Below the pieces are notes generated by a model. The model did not search any database and was not told where the DNA came from. It saw only the letters and a program-made list of their open reading frames with translations. A stretch of DNA of 64,000 nucleotides from contig CAXXHC010000003.1 of assembly GCA_963663525.2 (NCBI GenBank), forward strand, positions 1,674,001 through 1,738,000. Reading direction: 5' to 3'. The DNA comes from G963663525 sp963663525. GTDB taxonomy: Bacteria > Myxococcota_A > SURF-8 > G963663525. Position numbers and translations under genes: made by a program. Shown piece by piece: positions 24,732 through 32,419 of the stretch (positions are counted from its first letter, which is position 1; each line of letters starts with the position of its first letter).

Positions 24732-25805
24732 TTATCGTCCTCGCGCTTTTTGCTGTTGCTTGTAGACTTTCGCCAAAACTTGAGCCACGGCCCGGTAGAG
24801 TTCGACCGGGATCGTGCGCCCGATTCGTACAGAGGAATACAAAGTTCGTGCCAGAGGTTTGTTTTCTACGGTCGGAACATCGAATTTTTTTGCAAGTTCC
24901 CGAATTCTAAGGGCTTTAAATCCTCGGCCTTTGGCTACGACACGCGGTGTCGGATCTTTTGCATGGTCGTAACGCAGCGCTACGGCGAAATGTGTCGGGT
25001 TCGTGACGACGACTGTCGCCTCCTTGACATTGTCCGACAGTCGGCCCATCGCCAGTTCTCGCGCACGGGCTCGACGCGCGGATTTGATGAAGGGATCGCC
25101 TTCGGCGTTTTTCATCTCGTCCTTGACTTCCTGCTTGGTCATGCGGAGTTTCTTGGCATGTCGGAAGCGGGTCCAGAGGACGTCAAGTAACGCCAGGATC
25201 AACAGGCCCGCCGCGACCCGGGAAAACACGGTGAACGCCATATCCTGAAGTTTCAGTCCCGTTTGTTCCACGGGCATGTAAGCCAGTTTCCACAGCTTTG
25301 CAGGTTCGTCGCGCAGGCCGTATGCAGCGATCGCCACCACGCCCATACCTTTAAAGATGGAACGGAGCAGCGAAATCGGGAAATCCATCGAAAAGGTGCG
25401 TTTGAAGAAGTTGAGCGGATTGATGCGGTTGCCTTTGGGCTTGACGAGGCTCATGTTGAACATGACACCGACCTGCATCAACGTACCCAGCACGCCGACG
25501 ACCATCGTAAATGCGGCCACTGGCATGGCGATGGAAAACACTTGATTTCCCACGTGGTGCACCACCTCCACCGCACCGCCTTGTGTCAGGGAGCGCCAGT
25601 TTTCGAATTTGAACGCATGTCGCAACTCGGCGAGGAATTCGGGGACGGATGAGGAGAACCACCACGAAATGACCCCTGCGACCACCAGCATGGCCAAAGC
25701 CCCCGAAACTTCCTGGGATTTGGCAATGTCGCCTTCTTTGCGCGCTTTGCGTTTCCGTTGTGGAGTCGCTGGTTCGGTTCTTTCGGCGGCGCTCTTGTCG
25801 GACAT
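24732..25805 (-). CDS. flhB: Flagellar export switch protein FlhB
   Basis: FlhB switches export from hook to filament substrates by self-cleavage in NPTH. The motif VVTNPTHFAVALRYDH is present near residue 265. The N-terminus ERTEPATPQRKRKARKEGDIAKS and four membrane helices are typical, as is the cytoplasmic tail ending in LAKVYKQQQKARGR. The stop is directly adjacent to the flhA start. FliK in this genome is giant, so this is the partner on which that ruler would act. Confidence 0.97.
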   Translation of the reverse strand: MSDKSAAERTEPATPQRKRKARKEGDIAKSQEVSGALAMLVVAGVISWWFSSSVPEFLAELRHAFKFENWRSLTQGGAVEVVHHVGNQVFSIAMPVAAFTMVVGVLGTLMQVGVMFNMSLVKPKGNRINPLNFFKRTFSMDFPISLLRSIFKGMGVVAIAAYGLRDEPAKLWKLAYMPVEQTGLKLQDMAFTVFSRVAAGLLILALLDVLWTRFRHAKKLRMTKQEVKDEMKNAEGDPFIKSARRARARELAMGRLSDNVKEATVVVTNPTHFAVALRYDHAKDPTPRVVAKGRGFKALRIRELAKKFDVPTVENKPLARTLYSSVRIGRTIPVELYRAVAQVLAKVYKQQQKARGR

Positions 25806-25849
25806 CGTGGAGGCTCGAAGCTGGTATGGCTAGCCAATACCTCTTTCCG

Positions 25850-26608
25850 TTATCGGGGAAACAGCGTGGTAGCCATGAATTCGAAAATATGGGCGAAAAT
25901 ATCGGAACTCATCGGAACGAAAGTGTGTGCTGCGGCGATCAGTCCGAGGATGCCGGTCGAAACTGTCAGCGCCGGTCCTTCGATAAACATGTTCAGGCTG
26001 GGAACCGCTTTGGAAAGCACCATCAAAAGGAGTTGAGCCCCGAAGACGGAGGCCATGATCGGCGAGGCGACCCGCAATCCCAGTTGAAACAACTCGCTGC
26101 CTCCGCGCTGTGCCACCTCGAAGCCGTCCGGGGAAACGGCCCAGGCTCCCGGCGGAATCAGTTCGATCGAGCGAAACAGGAAGGCAAGCAGGTTTTCGAC
26201 GCCTCCGCTGAATACGAAAAGCCCGAGCGCGGTAAAGGAAAACACCCGTCCCATCACGTTGAGTTGAGCGGGAAGGTTGGGATCGATAAAACCGGGTGTG
26301 GCGAGACCCATCTGGGTACCCGCGATTTCTCCGGCGCTCGCGAATGCGTGCATCGCGAGAGTCAGCAGGAATCCGGCAGCCAGTCCGAAAAAGACCTCCA
26401 CCAGCATTCCCGTTACCAGATCGGCCATGGAGCCCGAAAACGGTGCGTGCGGACCCGCCGCCCAGGCGAGGCCCGCTGCAAGCACGATTCTCGCCATGGC
26501 CGGAGCGCTGGCTCCCGGAAAAGGGGAGGCGACGAAAAACGCGGTGAAACGGAAAAACACCAACACCGAGCCCAAGGAGAAATGGCTCCACTGGACCAGG
26601 GTTTCCAT
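25850..26608 (-). CDS. fliR: Flagellar export protein FliR
   Basis: FliR is part of the export-gate core. The ATG at 26608 overlaps the fliQ stop by one base, so the longer frame starting at 26680 is rejected. Six hydrophobic segments are seen, with the conserved GEIAGTQMGLATPGFIDPN block after the second membrane pair. 252 residues is normal. Confidence 0.94.
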   Translation of the reverse strand: METLVQWSHFSLGSVLVFFRFTAFFVASPFPGASAPAMARIVLAAGLAWAAGPHAPFSGSMADLVTGMLVEVFFGLAAGFLLTLAMHAFASAGEIAGTQMGLATPGFIDPNLPAQLNVMGRVFSFTALGLFVFSGGVENLLAFLFRSIELIPPGAWAVSPDGFEVAQRGGSELFQLGLRVASPIMASVFGAQLLLMVLSKAVPSLNMFIEGPALTVSTGILGLIAAAHTFVPMSSDIFAHIFEFMATTLFPR

Positions 26609-26886
26609 CAGTGCACCGTGACGAGCGAGATCTTGTCGATGACGAAATGAAAGATGAGCACGAAGTGGTCGAGAATCCACGGAAGGAGAAGCCCACCCGT
26701 GAGACCCACGCCGATGACCTTCGGCACGAAGGTGAGCGTCGGCTCGTTGACCTGAGTCGCGCTTTGCAGGACACCCACGCTGATACCGATGGCCAGGCCG
26801 CTGAGAATGATCGGGGACATGACCATGGCACCCATGCCCAGCGTTTGTTTCAAAATTGCGATAATGGTGTCGGCTTCCACGATCAA
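26608..26886 (-). CDS. fliQ: Flagellar export protein FliQ
   Basis: FliQ is the small two-helix export-gate subunit. 92 residues with MVMSPIILSGLAIGISVGVLQSATQVNEPTLTFVPKVIGVGLTGGLLLPWI, where the TQ..E.TLTFVPK motif is the family signature. Overlaps fliP by four bases and fliR by one. Confidence 0.96.
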   Translation of the reverse strand: MIVEADTIIAILKQTLGMGAMVMSPIILSGLAIGISVGVLQSATQVNEPTLTFVPKVIGVGLTGGLLLPWILDHFVLIFHFVIDKISLVTVH

Positions 26887-27524
26887 CTCCCGAAGCTTCG
26901 CACCAGCGCCCCGACGATCATTGCCCAGCCGTCCGCGAGCACGAAAAGCAGCAATTTGAACGGCATGGAAATCAGGGTGGGCGGAAGCATAATCATGCCT
27001 AGCGCATTGAGCAGCGCGGCGATGGATAAATCGACGATAAGAAATGGAATAAACAAGAGAAATCCGATGGCGAAGGCGGCGCGCATCTCGCTGATGACGA
27101 AAGCCGGAACCAAGACCCGAATAGGAAGTTCATTGAGGTTGGTATACGACCCGGCTTTGGCGAGGTTGCTCATCAGTACGAGGTCTTCCTGACGGGTCTG
27201 GGCCAGCATGAAGCGTTTCATGGGTATGACACCCCGATCATAGGCTTCTTCCGGCTGGATTTTGTCCTCCATCAACGGTTTGATCGAGTCCACGTAGACG
27301 TGCTCCATGGCGGAGCCCATGACGAAGTAGGTCAGAAAAATGGACAGCCCAATGATGACCTGGTTGGGAGGAACCTGTTGCAAGCCCATGGCCGAGCGGA
27401 TGAAACCCAGCACCAGCACGATCCGTAAAAACGCCGTCATCGAGATCACGATGCCCGGCAACATCGTCAGGACCGTGAACAGGATCAGGATCTTCAGTGG
27501 GGCGGATGTCGCGGCCTCGGTCAT
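26883..27524 (-). CDS. fliP: Flagellar export protein FliP
   Basis: FliP is the core export-pore subunit. LTMLPGIVISMTAFLRIVLVLGFIRSAMGLQQVPPNQVIIGLSIFLTYFVM and ISEMRAAFAIGFLLFIPFLIVDLSIAALLNALGMIMLPPTLISMPFKLLLFV are strongly conserved. At 213 residues it lacks the cleavable signal peptide seen in many FliP proteins (about 245), beginning almost directly at the first conserved helix. Confidence 0.97.
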   Translation of the reverse strand: MTEAATSAPLKILILFTVLTMLPGIVISMTAFLRIVLVLGFIRSAMGLQQVPPNQVIIGLSIFLTYFVMGSAMEHVYVDSIKPLMEDKIQPEEAYDRGVIPMKRFMLAQTRQEDLVLMSNLAKAGSYTNLNELPIRVLVPAFVISEMRAAFAIGFLLFIPFLIVDLSIAALLNALGMIMLPPTLISMPFKLLLFVLADGWAMIVGALVRSFGS

Positions 27525-27558
27525 CTTACTTGCCTTGGCTAATGATAAACATTGAGGA

Positions 27559-28230
27559 TCACAGGGAATTGAGCCGATGCAGTACGTCTTGCAGCTTTCG
27601 ACTAGAAAGCGGATTCGCCGAACGTGTTTCCTGTTTCAGCATGTTTTCGAAGGTCTTTTCAGCCTTTGGTGCGATGGGAGTCGTTTTTTGCTCTGTTGGG
27701 TTGTTTTGAGGTGCGGTGGACGGTTTTTCGTCGAGTACGGCCAAGGTGCTGAGTCCTTGACTCGACGAACCGAGCACGAGGCGTTGATCCCCCGCACGCA
27801 CCACCATCAGCCGCAATCCGCGAGACACCCAGAGCGAATCGAGCAATTGAAGTTCCCCGCGCGTTCTCGATGAAAGAAGGTTCGCGCTCCCAGTACGGTA
27901 TTTGCGAATGAAAAAGGCCAGACCGAATATCGAAGCAGCGGCGAGAATCGTCATGGTGGCCAGCGATACGGCTGAGCCGATGCCGTTGTCCTTCGATTTC
28001 AGGGCGCTTTTCGTCATTGCCTGTTCCGTGATGGGGGGCGGAGCGGGCTGTTCGTTTCGAATCACTGTAGAATTTGTACGTACCGGGTTGGCATGGGACG
28101 TCTGCACGTTTTGAAGCGCGGCGATCAATGCGTGTTCGTCCGTAATATTCGGGAGAAGGTCTTCCACCTGGGGATCGAACGAGGCGGCAACCGTCATGGC
28201 GAGGGCAAGCGTAATACCGGAAAGAGACAT
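27559..28230 (-). CDS. fliO: Flagellar biosynthesis protein FliO
   Basis: FliO assists assembly of the FliP ring. The protein has a signal-like N-terminus, a periplasmic stretch of about 70 residues, one membrane helix (AVSLATMTILAAASIFGLAFFIRKY) and the cytoplasmic FliO domain (LQLLDSLWVSRGLRLMVVRAGDQRLVLGSSSQGLSTLAVLDE), then a polar tail. It lies between fliN and fliP, as in most clusters. Confidence 0.88.
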   Translation of the reverse strand: MSLSGITLALAMTVAASFDPQVEDLLPNITDEHALIAALQNVQTSHANPVRTNSTVIRNEQPAPPPITEQAMTKSALKSKDNGIGSAVSLATMTILAAASIFGLAFFIRKYRTGSANLLSSRTRGELQLLDSLWVSRGLRLMVVRAGDQRLVLGSSSQGLSTLAVLDEKPSTAPQNNPTEQKTTPIAPKAEKTFENMLKQETRSANPLSSRKLQDVLHRLNSL

Positions 28231-28255
28231 GATTTCCTCCTGTGGGTGCCGTCGT

Positions 28256-28591
28256 TCAGCGAGCCAGACTTTGGATACGCTCGGTGGGACTTACGATGTC
28301 GGTCAGTCGGATACCGAATTGATCGTTGACCACGACCGCTTCGCCGCGTGCCACCAGCTTTCCGTGAACGAGCACGTCCAGCGGTTCTCCCGCAAGCTTG
28401 GTCAGTTCGATGACCGACCCTTGAGAGAATTGCAGCAGGTCGCTGATCGGTACCTTGGATCGTCCCAGTTCGACCGAAATCGTCAAGGGAATGTCCATCA
28501 CTCGTTCGAGGTTTTTGCCATCCGCAAGATCCTGACCGTCAGAATCCTGAAGATTGTCGGGGTTCATGTTTATCTGGGTGGGGTCGCTCAT
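28256..28591 (-). CDS. fliN: Flagellar motor switch protein FliN
   Basis: FliN is the lower C-ring subunit. 111 residues with the SpoA domain: LERVMDIPLTISVELGRSKVPISDLLQFSQGSVIELTKLAGEPLDVLVHGKLVARGEAVVVNDQFGIRLTDIVSP. The coding region overlaps the end of fliM by 53 bases in another frame, which should couple their translation and keep the C-ring stoichiometry. Confidence 0.97.
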   Translation of the reverse strand: MSDPTQINMNPDNLQDSDGQDLADGKNLERVMDIPLTISVELGRSKVPISDLLQFSQGSVIELTKLAGEPLDVLVHGKLVARGEAVVVNDQFGIRLTDIVSPTERIQSLAR

Positions 28592-29612
28592 GGATTTGTC
28601 CTCTTAATGCTTTCGACTTTGTGTCGGATTTCATTCTTCCGATGGCGTTATCCAATTTCAAAGCAAGTCTTCCGCGGCTGGTTACCGGTCGTCCGGTGGC
28701 CACGTGTACGCCACCGATCGTGGCGTTTAAAGAACTGTTGGCGTCGGTATTGAGAGGCAGGGTATCGCCTATTTTCAGATTCATAAGATCATTTACGGTG
28801 ATTTCGCCATTGCCGAGCAGTACTTGCATATCCACAGCGACGCCGAGAATTGTTTCACGGATGATGCCGTGCCAAGTGCTGTCGTTGATGTCCTGTTCGG
28901 TCTGTACTGCCGAGGAAAGCTGCTGGCGGATGGGTTCGATGACGGAATAGGGGATCACGAGGTCCATGTGTCCCTTTTCCGATGCCTCGATTTCAAATTC
29001 GAACGATACGTTGATGATGACATCGGACGGGGACGCGATGGTGGCGAACTGGGGGTTGACTTCCGTCCGGATGAATTCAGGTTCGATTTCGATGATAGGG
29101 TTCCAGGACTTCTGCATGTCCTCTAAAACATTCTGGATTACCCGGCGGATGACCTGAAGTTCAATGGTGCTGTATTCCCGTCCTTCGACCCGATAACGCC
29201 CCCCATTGCCGCCGAAAAGATGATCCACGAGGCCGAACATCAGGTTGGCGTCCATGGCGAACAGGCACATGTTGCGCAAGGGTGGAATGCGGAAGATGTT
29301 CAGGCAGGCGGGCACGGCGATGGTGACCAGCCAGTCTGAAAACTTGATGAGTTGCATCTGCTGTTGCACGACTTCCACAGGCTTGCGCAGAAGGTTGAAG
29401 AACGAGGCACGCATGTATCGGGCCAGCCGTTCGTTGATGATGTCGAGGGTCGGCATTCTGCCGCGAATGATGCGATCGTTGCTGGTGAGATCGTAGGAGC
29501 GAAACTCTTTATGGTGTTCCGCTATCGCCTTGCTATCCTCGGTGTCGACGCTTCCGGAGTCCACCGCGTTAAGCAGGGCGTTGATTTCATTTTGGCTTAA
29601 TACGTCGTCCAT
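28539..29612 (-). CDS. fliM: Flagellar motor switch protein FliM
   Basis: FliM receives CheY-P and joins FliG to FliN. It starts MDDVLSQNEINALLNAV, the CheY-binding and family hallmark, and has the CheC-like middle domain (AMDANLMFGLVDHLFGGNGGR) and C-terminal SpoA domain (DLMNLKIGDTLPLNTDANSS). A C-terminal tail of about 25 polar residues lies in the overlap with fliN. Confidence 0.97.
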   Translation of the reverse strand: MDDVLSQNEINALLNAVDSGSVDTEDSKAIAEHHKEFRSYDLTSNDRIIRGRMPTLDIINERLARYMRASFFNLLRKPVEVVQQQMQLIKFSDWLVTIAVPACLNIFRIPPLRNMCLFAMDANLMFGLVDHLFGGNGGRYRVEGREYSTIELQVIRRVIQNVLEDMQKSWNPIIEIEPEFIRTEVNPQFATIASPSDVIINVSFEFEIEASEKGHMDLVIPYSVIEPIRQQLSSAVQTEQDINDSTWHGIIRETILGVAVDMQVLLGNGEITVNDLMNLKIGDTLPLNTDANSSLNATIGGVHVATGRPVTSRGRLALKLDNAIGRMKSDTKSKALRGQIHERPHPDKHEPRQSSGF

Positions 29613-29667
29613 GATTCCAGCCTGGTTGGTAAGAGTGAAAACCGCCTGGTTACAATGACTTCGGGCG

Positions 29668-30213
29668 CTATTGGATGACGAATTCCGTCAAATAGACCCG
29701 TTGGAGCTTGCCGGTTTTCAGGACGTTGTTGAGTCGCTGGAGAATGTTGTTTCGAATGTCTTCCTTGGCCAGCAACCCTTGGGTTTGACGGACGTTCAGG
29801 CTCGACAGGTAAGCGATCACCATGTCTCTGAACTGCGGTTCGCGCTTGCGGAGTTCGTCTTTGACGGCTTCGTTTTCCAGGCCGATTTTAATCGTGGCCT
29901 TGAGATACCTCGGAGAGCCGGGTTCGTTGAGATTGACGACGAACGACCCCAGCGTTTCGGTCGGTCCGAGGTCAGCGATTACGGCGGCTTCCGGTTCGTG
30001 AGCCGATTCCTCTCCCTCATGGCCTTCTGGCTCGGCTTTGGCTTCGTGCTCGGTTGCTTCGACGGGTTCCACGGGAGCGGGGTTCCGCATCATGGCGAAA
30101 GCTCCCATGCCTCCCAGCGCGAGCATGTTGAAGATCACGAGCACGATGATGAGCATTTTATTGCTGCCACCGCTTTTTTCCTGGGCTTCCGTTCCCTTTT
30201 TTTCCTCTGCCAT
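29668..30213 (-). CDS. fliL: Flagellar basal body-associated protein FliL
   Basis: FliL surrounds and stabilises the stator. The start at 30213 follows GAGG; an in-frame start at 30264 would lie over the promoter's transcription start. One membrane helix (MLIIVLVIFNMLALGGMGAFAMM), an acidic linker, and the periplasmic FliL domain (LGSFVVNLNEPGSPRYLKATIKIGLENEAVKDELRKREPQFRDMVIAYLSSL) are present. First gene of the long operon down to cheZ. Confidence 0.93.
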   Translation of the reverse strand: MAEEKKGTEAQEKSGGSNKMLIIVLVIFNMLALGGMGAFAMMRNPAPVEPVEATEHEAKAEPEGHEGEESAHEPEAAVIADLGPTETLGSFVVNLNEPGSPRYLKATIKIGLENEAVKDELRKREPQFRDMVIAYLSSLNVRQTQGLLAKEDIRNNILQRLNNVLKTGKLQRVYLTEFVIQ

Positions 30214-30259
30214 TTTTTTCCTCACGATAGACACGGTTAATGCAACTGCCGACAGGAAC

Positions 30260-30275
30260 TGCATTTGGTGTGCCA
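30260..30275 (-). promoter_or_regulatory. Sigma-54 promoter for the fliL operon
   Basis: On the minus strand TGGCACA-CCAA-ATGCA matches the sigma-54 consensus TGGCACG-N4-TTGCA with GG and GC exactly ten bases apart. It sits 47 bases upstream of the fliL start and faces away from the NtrC-family regulator gene that lies divergently, which makes that regulator its likely activator. Confidence 0.7.
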
Positions 30276-30636
30276 GATTGCCGCACGTGGCCGGAAAGGG
30301 GCGATATGTCCGAAGTTTTCAAAGATCTTTGACTATCGGAACTCCAACGGGGTGGGTTGCTCCGACGACAGGCAGGCGACAATTTCTCGACATTCGTCGG
30401 GAATCTAGCGTTTGGGGTGGCGAAGGTTCGGCGGTTTTTGCTCCTGCCGGGAAATCGTCGGAGAAACGGATTGCGTCTAGGGAGAGGTCGTGCTATAAAA
30501 TAATTAGATATCAGACGGACTTTTGCTATTCGCGCGAAAAGATATGTATTGTGGGGCAATGCTCGTTTTTGTGTGAATGGTGAAAAAACGGCAGACGGTA
30601 GCGTGCATTCATTCGAATGAGATTATAGAGGGACCG

Positions 30637-32076
30637 GTGGACTACAAAGTTCTTTTCGTCGATGACAACGAAGCGATCCGAAGATCGGCTGAAAAAGGGC
30701 TGCTACGCGCAGGATTTCAGGTCACGCTCGGAGAAGGCGGCGAACGAGCGCTCGAACTTCTTCGGGACAATACGTTTGATATTGTGGTCTGCGATCTTCG
30801 AATGCCCGATGTCGATGGCTTGGACGTATTGCGCTTCTCTCGTTCTCTGGCTCCGCCACCCGCGTTTATCGTGATGACGGCCTACGCTTCCGTGCAGGTG
30901 GCGGTAAAGGCCATGAAGTACGGAGCGGAGGACTTTATCGAAAAACCGGTGGGCATGGACGAGCTTTGCGCCACCATTCACGCCGTTTTGCGCAGAAAAA
31001 AAGACGAAATCCACGACGAAGCGGAAGAAATCGACCGGCTTCCGGAAGGACTGGTAGGAGATAAAGCGTGGCTTGAGCCATTCACGCAGACGATCCAGCG
31101 CATTTCCAGGACGGATTCCACCGTGCTTATCGAGGGGGAAACGGGGACCGGAAAAAGCGCCACGGCTCGGTCGATCTGGCAGTTCTCCCCTCGTTCCGAA
31201 GGGCCGCTGGTGGAGGTCAACTGTGCCGCAATTCCGGAGCATCTCCTGGAAAGCGAGCTTTTCGGGCATGTCAAAGGATCGTTCACTGGTGCCACTGCCA
31301 ACCGTGTAGGCAAGGTGGAACTGGCCAATGGCGGCACGCTTTTCCTGGATGAAATCGCGGAGTTAAAGCCCGACCTGCAAAGCAAATTGCTTCATCTGCT
31401 TCAGGATCGAAGCTACCAGCAGGTGGGGTCGTCGCATACCCGGCAGGCGGACGTGCGTTTCATCGCCGCTACCAACCGCAACCTTGCCGAGGAAGTCGAG
31501 CACAATCGGTTCCGAGCCGATTTATATTACCGTATCAATGTGTTGAGCCTGCGGATTCCGCCTTTGCGGGAACGACCTGCCGATGTGCCGATCCTGATCG
31601 ACTTCTTCACCCGCAGGGTGGCCAAACGGCTGAAGTCGGACCACGTGGTGTTCGCTTCGGAAACCATCGATATTCTTAAAGAATATAGCTGGCCGGGGAA
31701 CGTCCGTGAGCTGCTGAACCTGGTCGAACGGATGGCGGTGATGTACCCGGAAGCCACCATCGTTCCGGAGCATCTTAGCGAGCGTATCCGCTATTCGGTC
31801 GCACCGTTGCCTTCCCCCTATCGTGCCGAATTGCAGCCGATACTCAAATCCCCGAAACCGTTCAAGATTCCTGACGAAGCCACTCCGAAAGTCGAATTCT
31901 CCAACGTGGGTAGCGATGACGGCATCAACCTCAATGAAGCCGTGCGCAACTACGAGGAGAGCCTCATCCGGCAGGCACTGAAAGAGGCGGACGGTAACAA
32001 GAGCCAAGCTGCGCGTATGCTCAACATGAAGCGGACTACCCTCATCGACAAATGTAAAAAACTGGGCATCTCCTGA
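30637..32076 (+). CDS. Sigma-54-dependent response regulator (NtrC family; FleR/FlgR-like)
   Basis: Receiver domain with phospho-acceptor VVCDLRMPD and the conserved Lys in IEKPVG, then an AAA+ sigma-54 activator domain with Walker A GETGTGKS (about residue 166), the loop GSFTGATANRVGKVE, Walker B LFLDEI and the R-finger region, and a Fis-type HTH at the end (GNKSQAARMLNMKRTTLIDKCKKLGI). The sigma-54-contact loop reads GSFTGA rather than GAFTGA. A GTG at 30637 preceded by GAGGGA is chosen over the ATG at 30577. It lies divergent from the fliL operon and upstream of the flgB operon. A cognate kinase is not in the window. Confidence 0.93.
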   Translation: MDYKVLFVDDNEAIRRSAEKGLLRAGFQVTLGEGGERALELLRDNTFDIVVCDLRMPDVDGLDVLRFSRSLAPPPAFIVMTAYASVQVAVKAMKYGAEDFIEKPVGMDELCATIHAVLRRKKDEIHDEAEEIDRLPEGLVGDKAWLEPFTQTIQRISRTDSTVLIEGETGTGKSATARSIWQFSPRSEGPLVEVNCAAIPEHLLESELFGHVKGSFTGATANRVGKVELANGGTLFLDEIAELKPDLQSKLLHLLQDRSYQQVGSSHTRQADVRFIAATNRNLAEEVEHNRFRADLYYRINVLSLRIPPLRERPADVPILIDFFTRRVAKRLKSDHVVFASETIDILKEYSWPGNVRELLNLVERMAVMYPEATIVPEHLSERIRYSVAPLPSPYRAELQPILKSPKPFKIPDEATPKVEFSNVGSDDGINLNEAVRNYEESLIRQALKEADGNKSQAARMLNMKRTTLIDKCKKLGIS

Positions 32077-32092
32077 ATCCTTGAAACGTCAG

Positions 32093-32106
32093 GTTGGAAT
32101 TCCAAC
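32093..32106. repeat. Palindrome GTTGG-N4-CCAAC, copy 1
   Basis: GTTGGAATTCCAAC is a perfect 14-bp palindrome 17 bases after the regulator stop. A second dyad with identical five-base arms lies at 32186-32199. Possible operator pair upstream of the TPR gene; function unknown. Confidence 0.45.
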
Positions 32107-32150
32107 AACTGGGCGGATTTTCGGTGTGCCGTGCTGCTGCCGTTACGGCG

Positions 32151-32184
32151 ACTGTCGGTTTCCTGACGAACCCGACAGTTTTTC
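32151..32184 (+). terminator. Rho-independent terminator after the NtrC-family regulator
   Basis: ACTGTCGG (32151-32158) pairs with CCGACAGT (32172-32179), followed by a T-run. It lies about 75 bases past the regulator stop and should separate it from the TPR gene. Confidence 0.7.
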
Positions 32185-32185
32185 C

Positions 32186-32199
32186 GTTGGCTTTCCAAC
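32186..32199. repeat. Palindrome GTTGG-N4-CCAAC, copy 2
   Basis: GTTGGCTTTCCAAC has the same arms as the dyad at 32093-32106, 93 bases away (start to start). It lies just after the terminator T-run and ahead of the TPR gene. The remaining intergenic DNA to 32419 has no gene. Confidence 0.4.
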
Positions 32200-32419
32200 A
32201 GTCAGGCGACTTTCCGGCGGTCTATACTTGCCTTGACGGTGCTTCGTCGCATACTCAAGAATACCATTTTTTAAATGTTTCAAAGAGACCTCGATAGCGG
32301 TGCACAGGCTGCAGTATCAGCCGCTTTTCCACTTGTCGCCACATTTGCCATACGTCCGTTTTTCGCTTCCATATTGCAATTGGGGAAATTGGCATCGTTC
32401 TTGAAACACCTTGCCGGTT

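Noticed and set aside
23625..25190. Plus-strand frame of 521 residues across flhA and flhB
   Set aside because: Antisense to two strongly conserved export genes; His/Arg/Asp-rich shadow.
30577..30636. Upstream ATG extension of the NtrC-family regulator
   Set aside because: The 20 extra residues precede the receiver domain without homology, and the GTG at 30637 has a ribosome site.
32390..32405. Sigma-54 promoter ahead of the TPR gene (TGGCATC-N4-TTGAA)
   Set aside because: The -12 element lacks GC and the predicted start would fall on the start codon.
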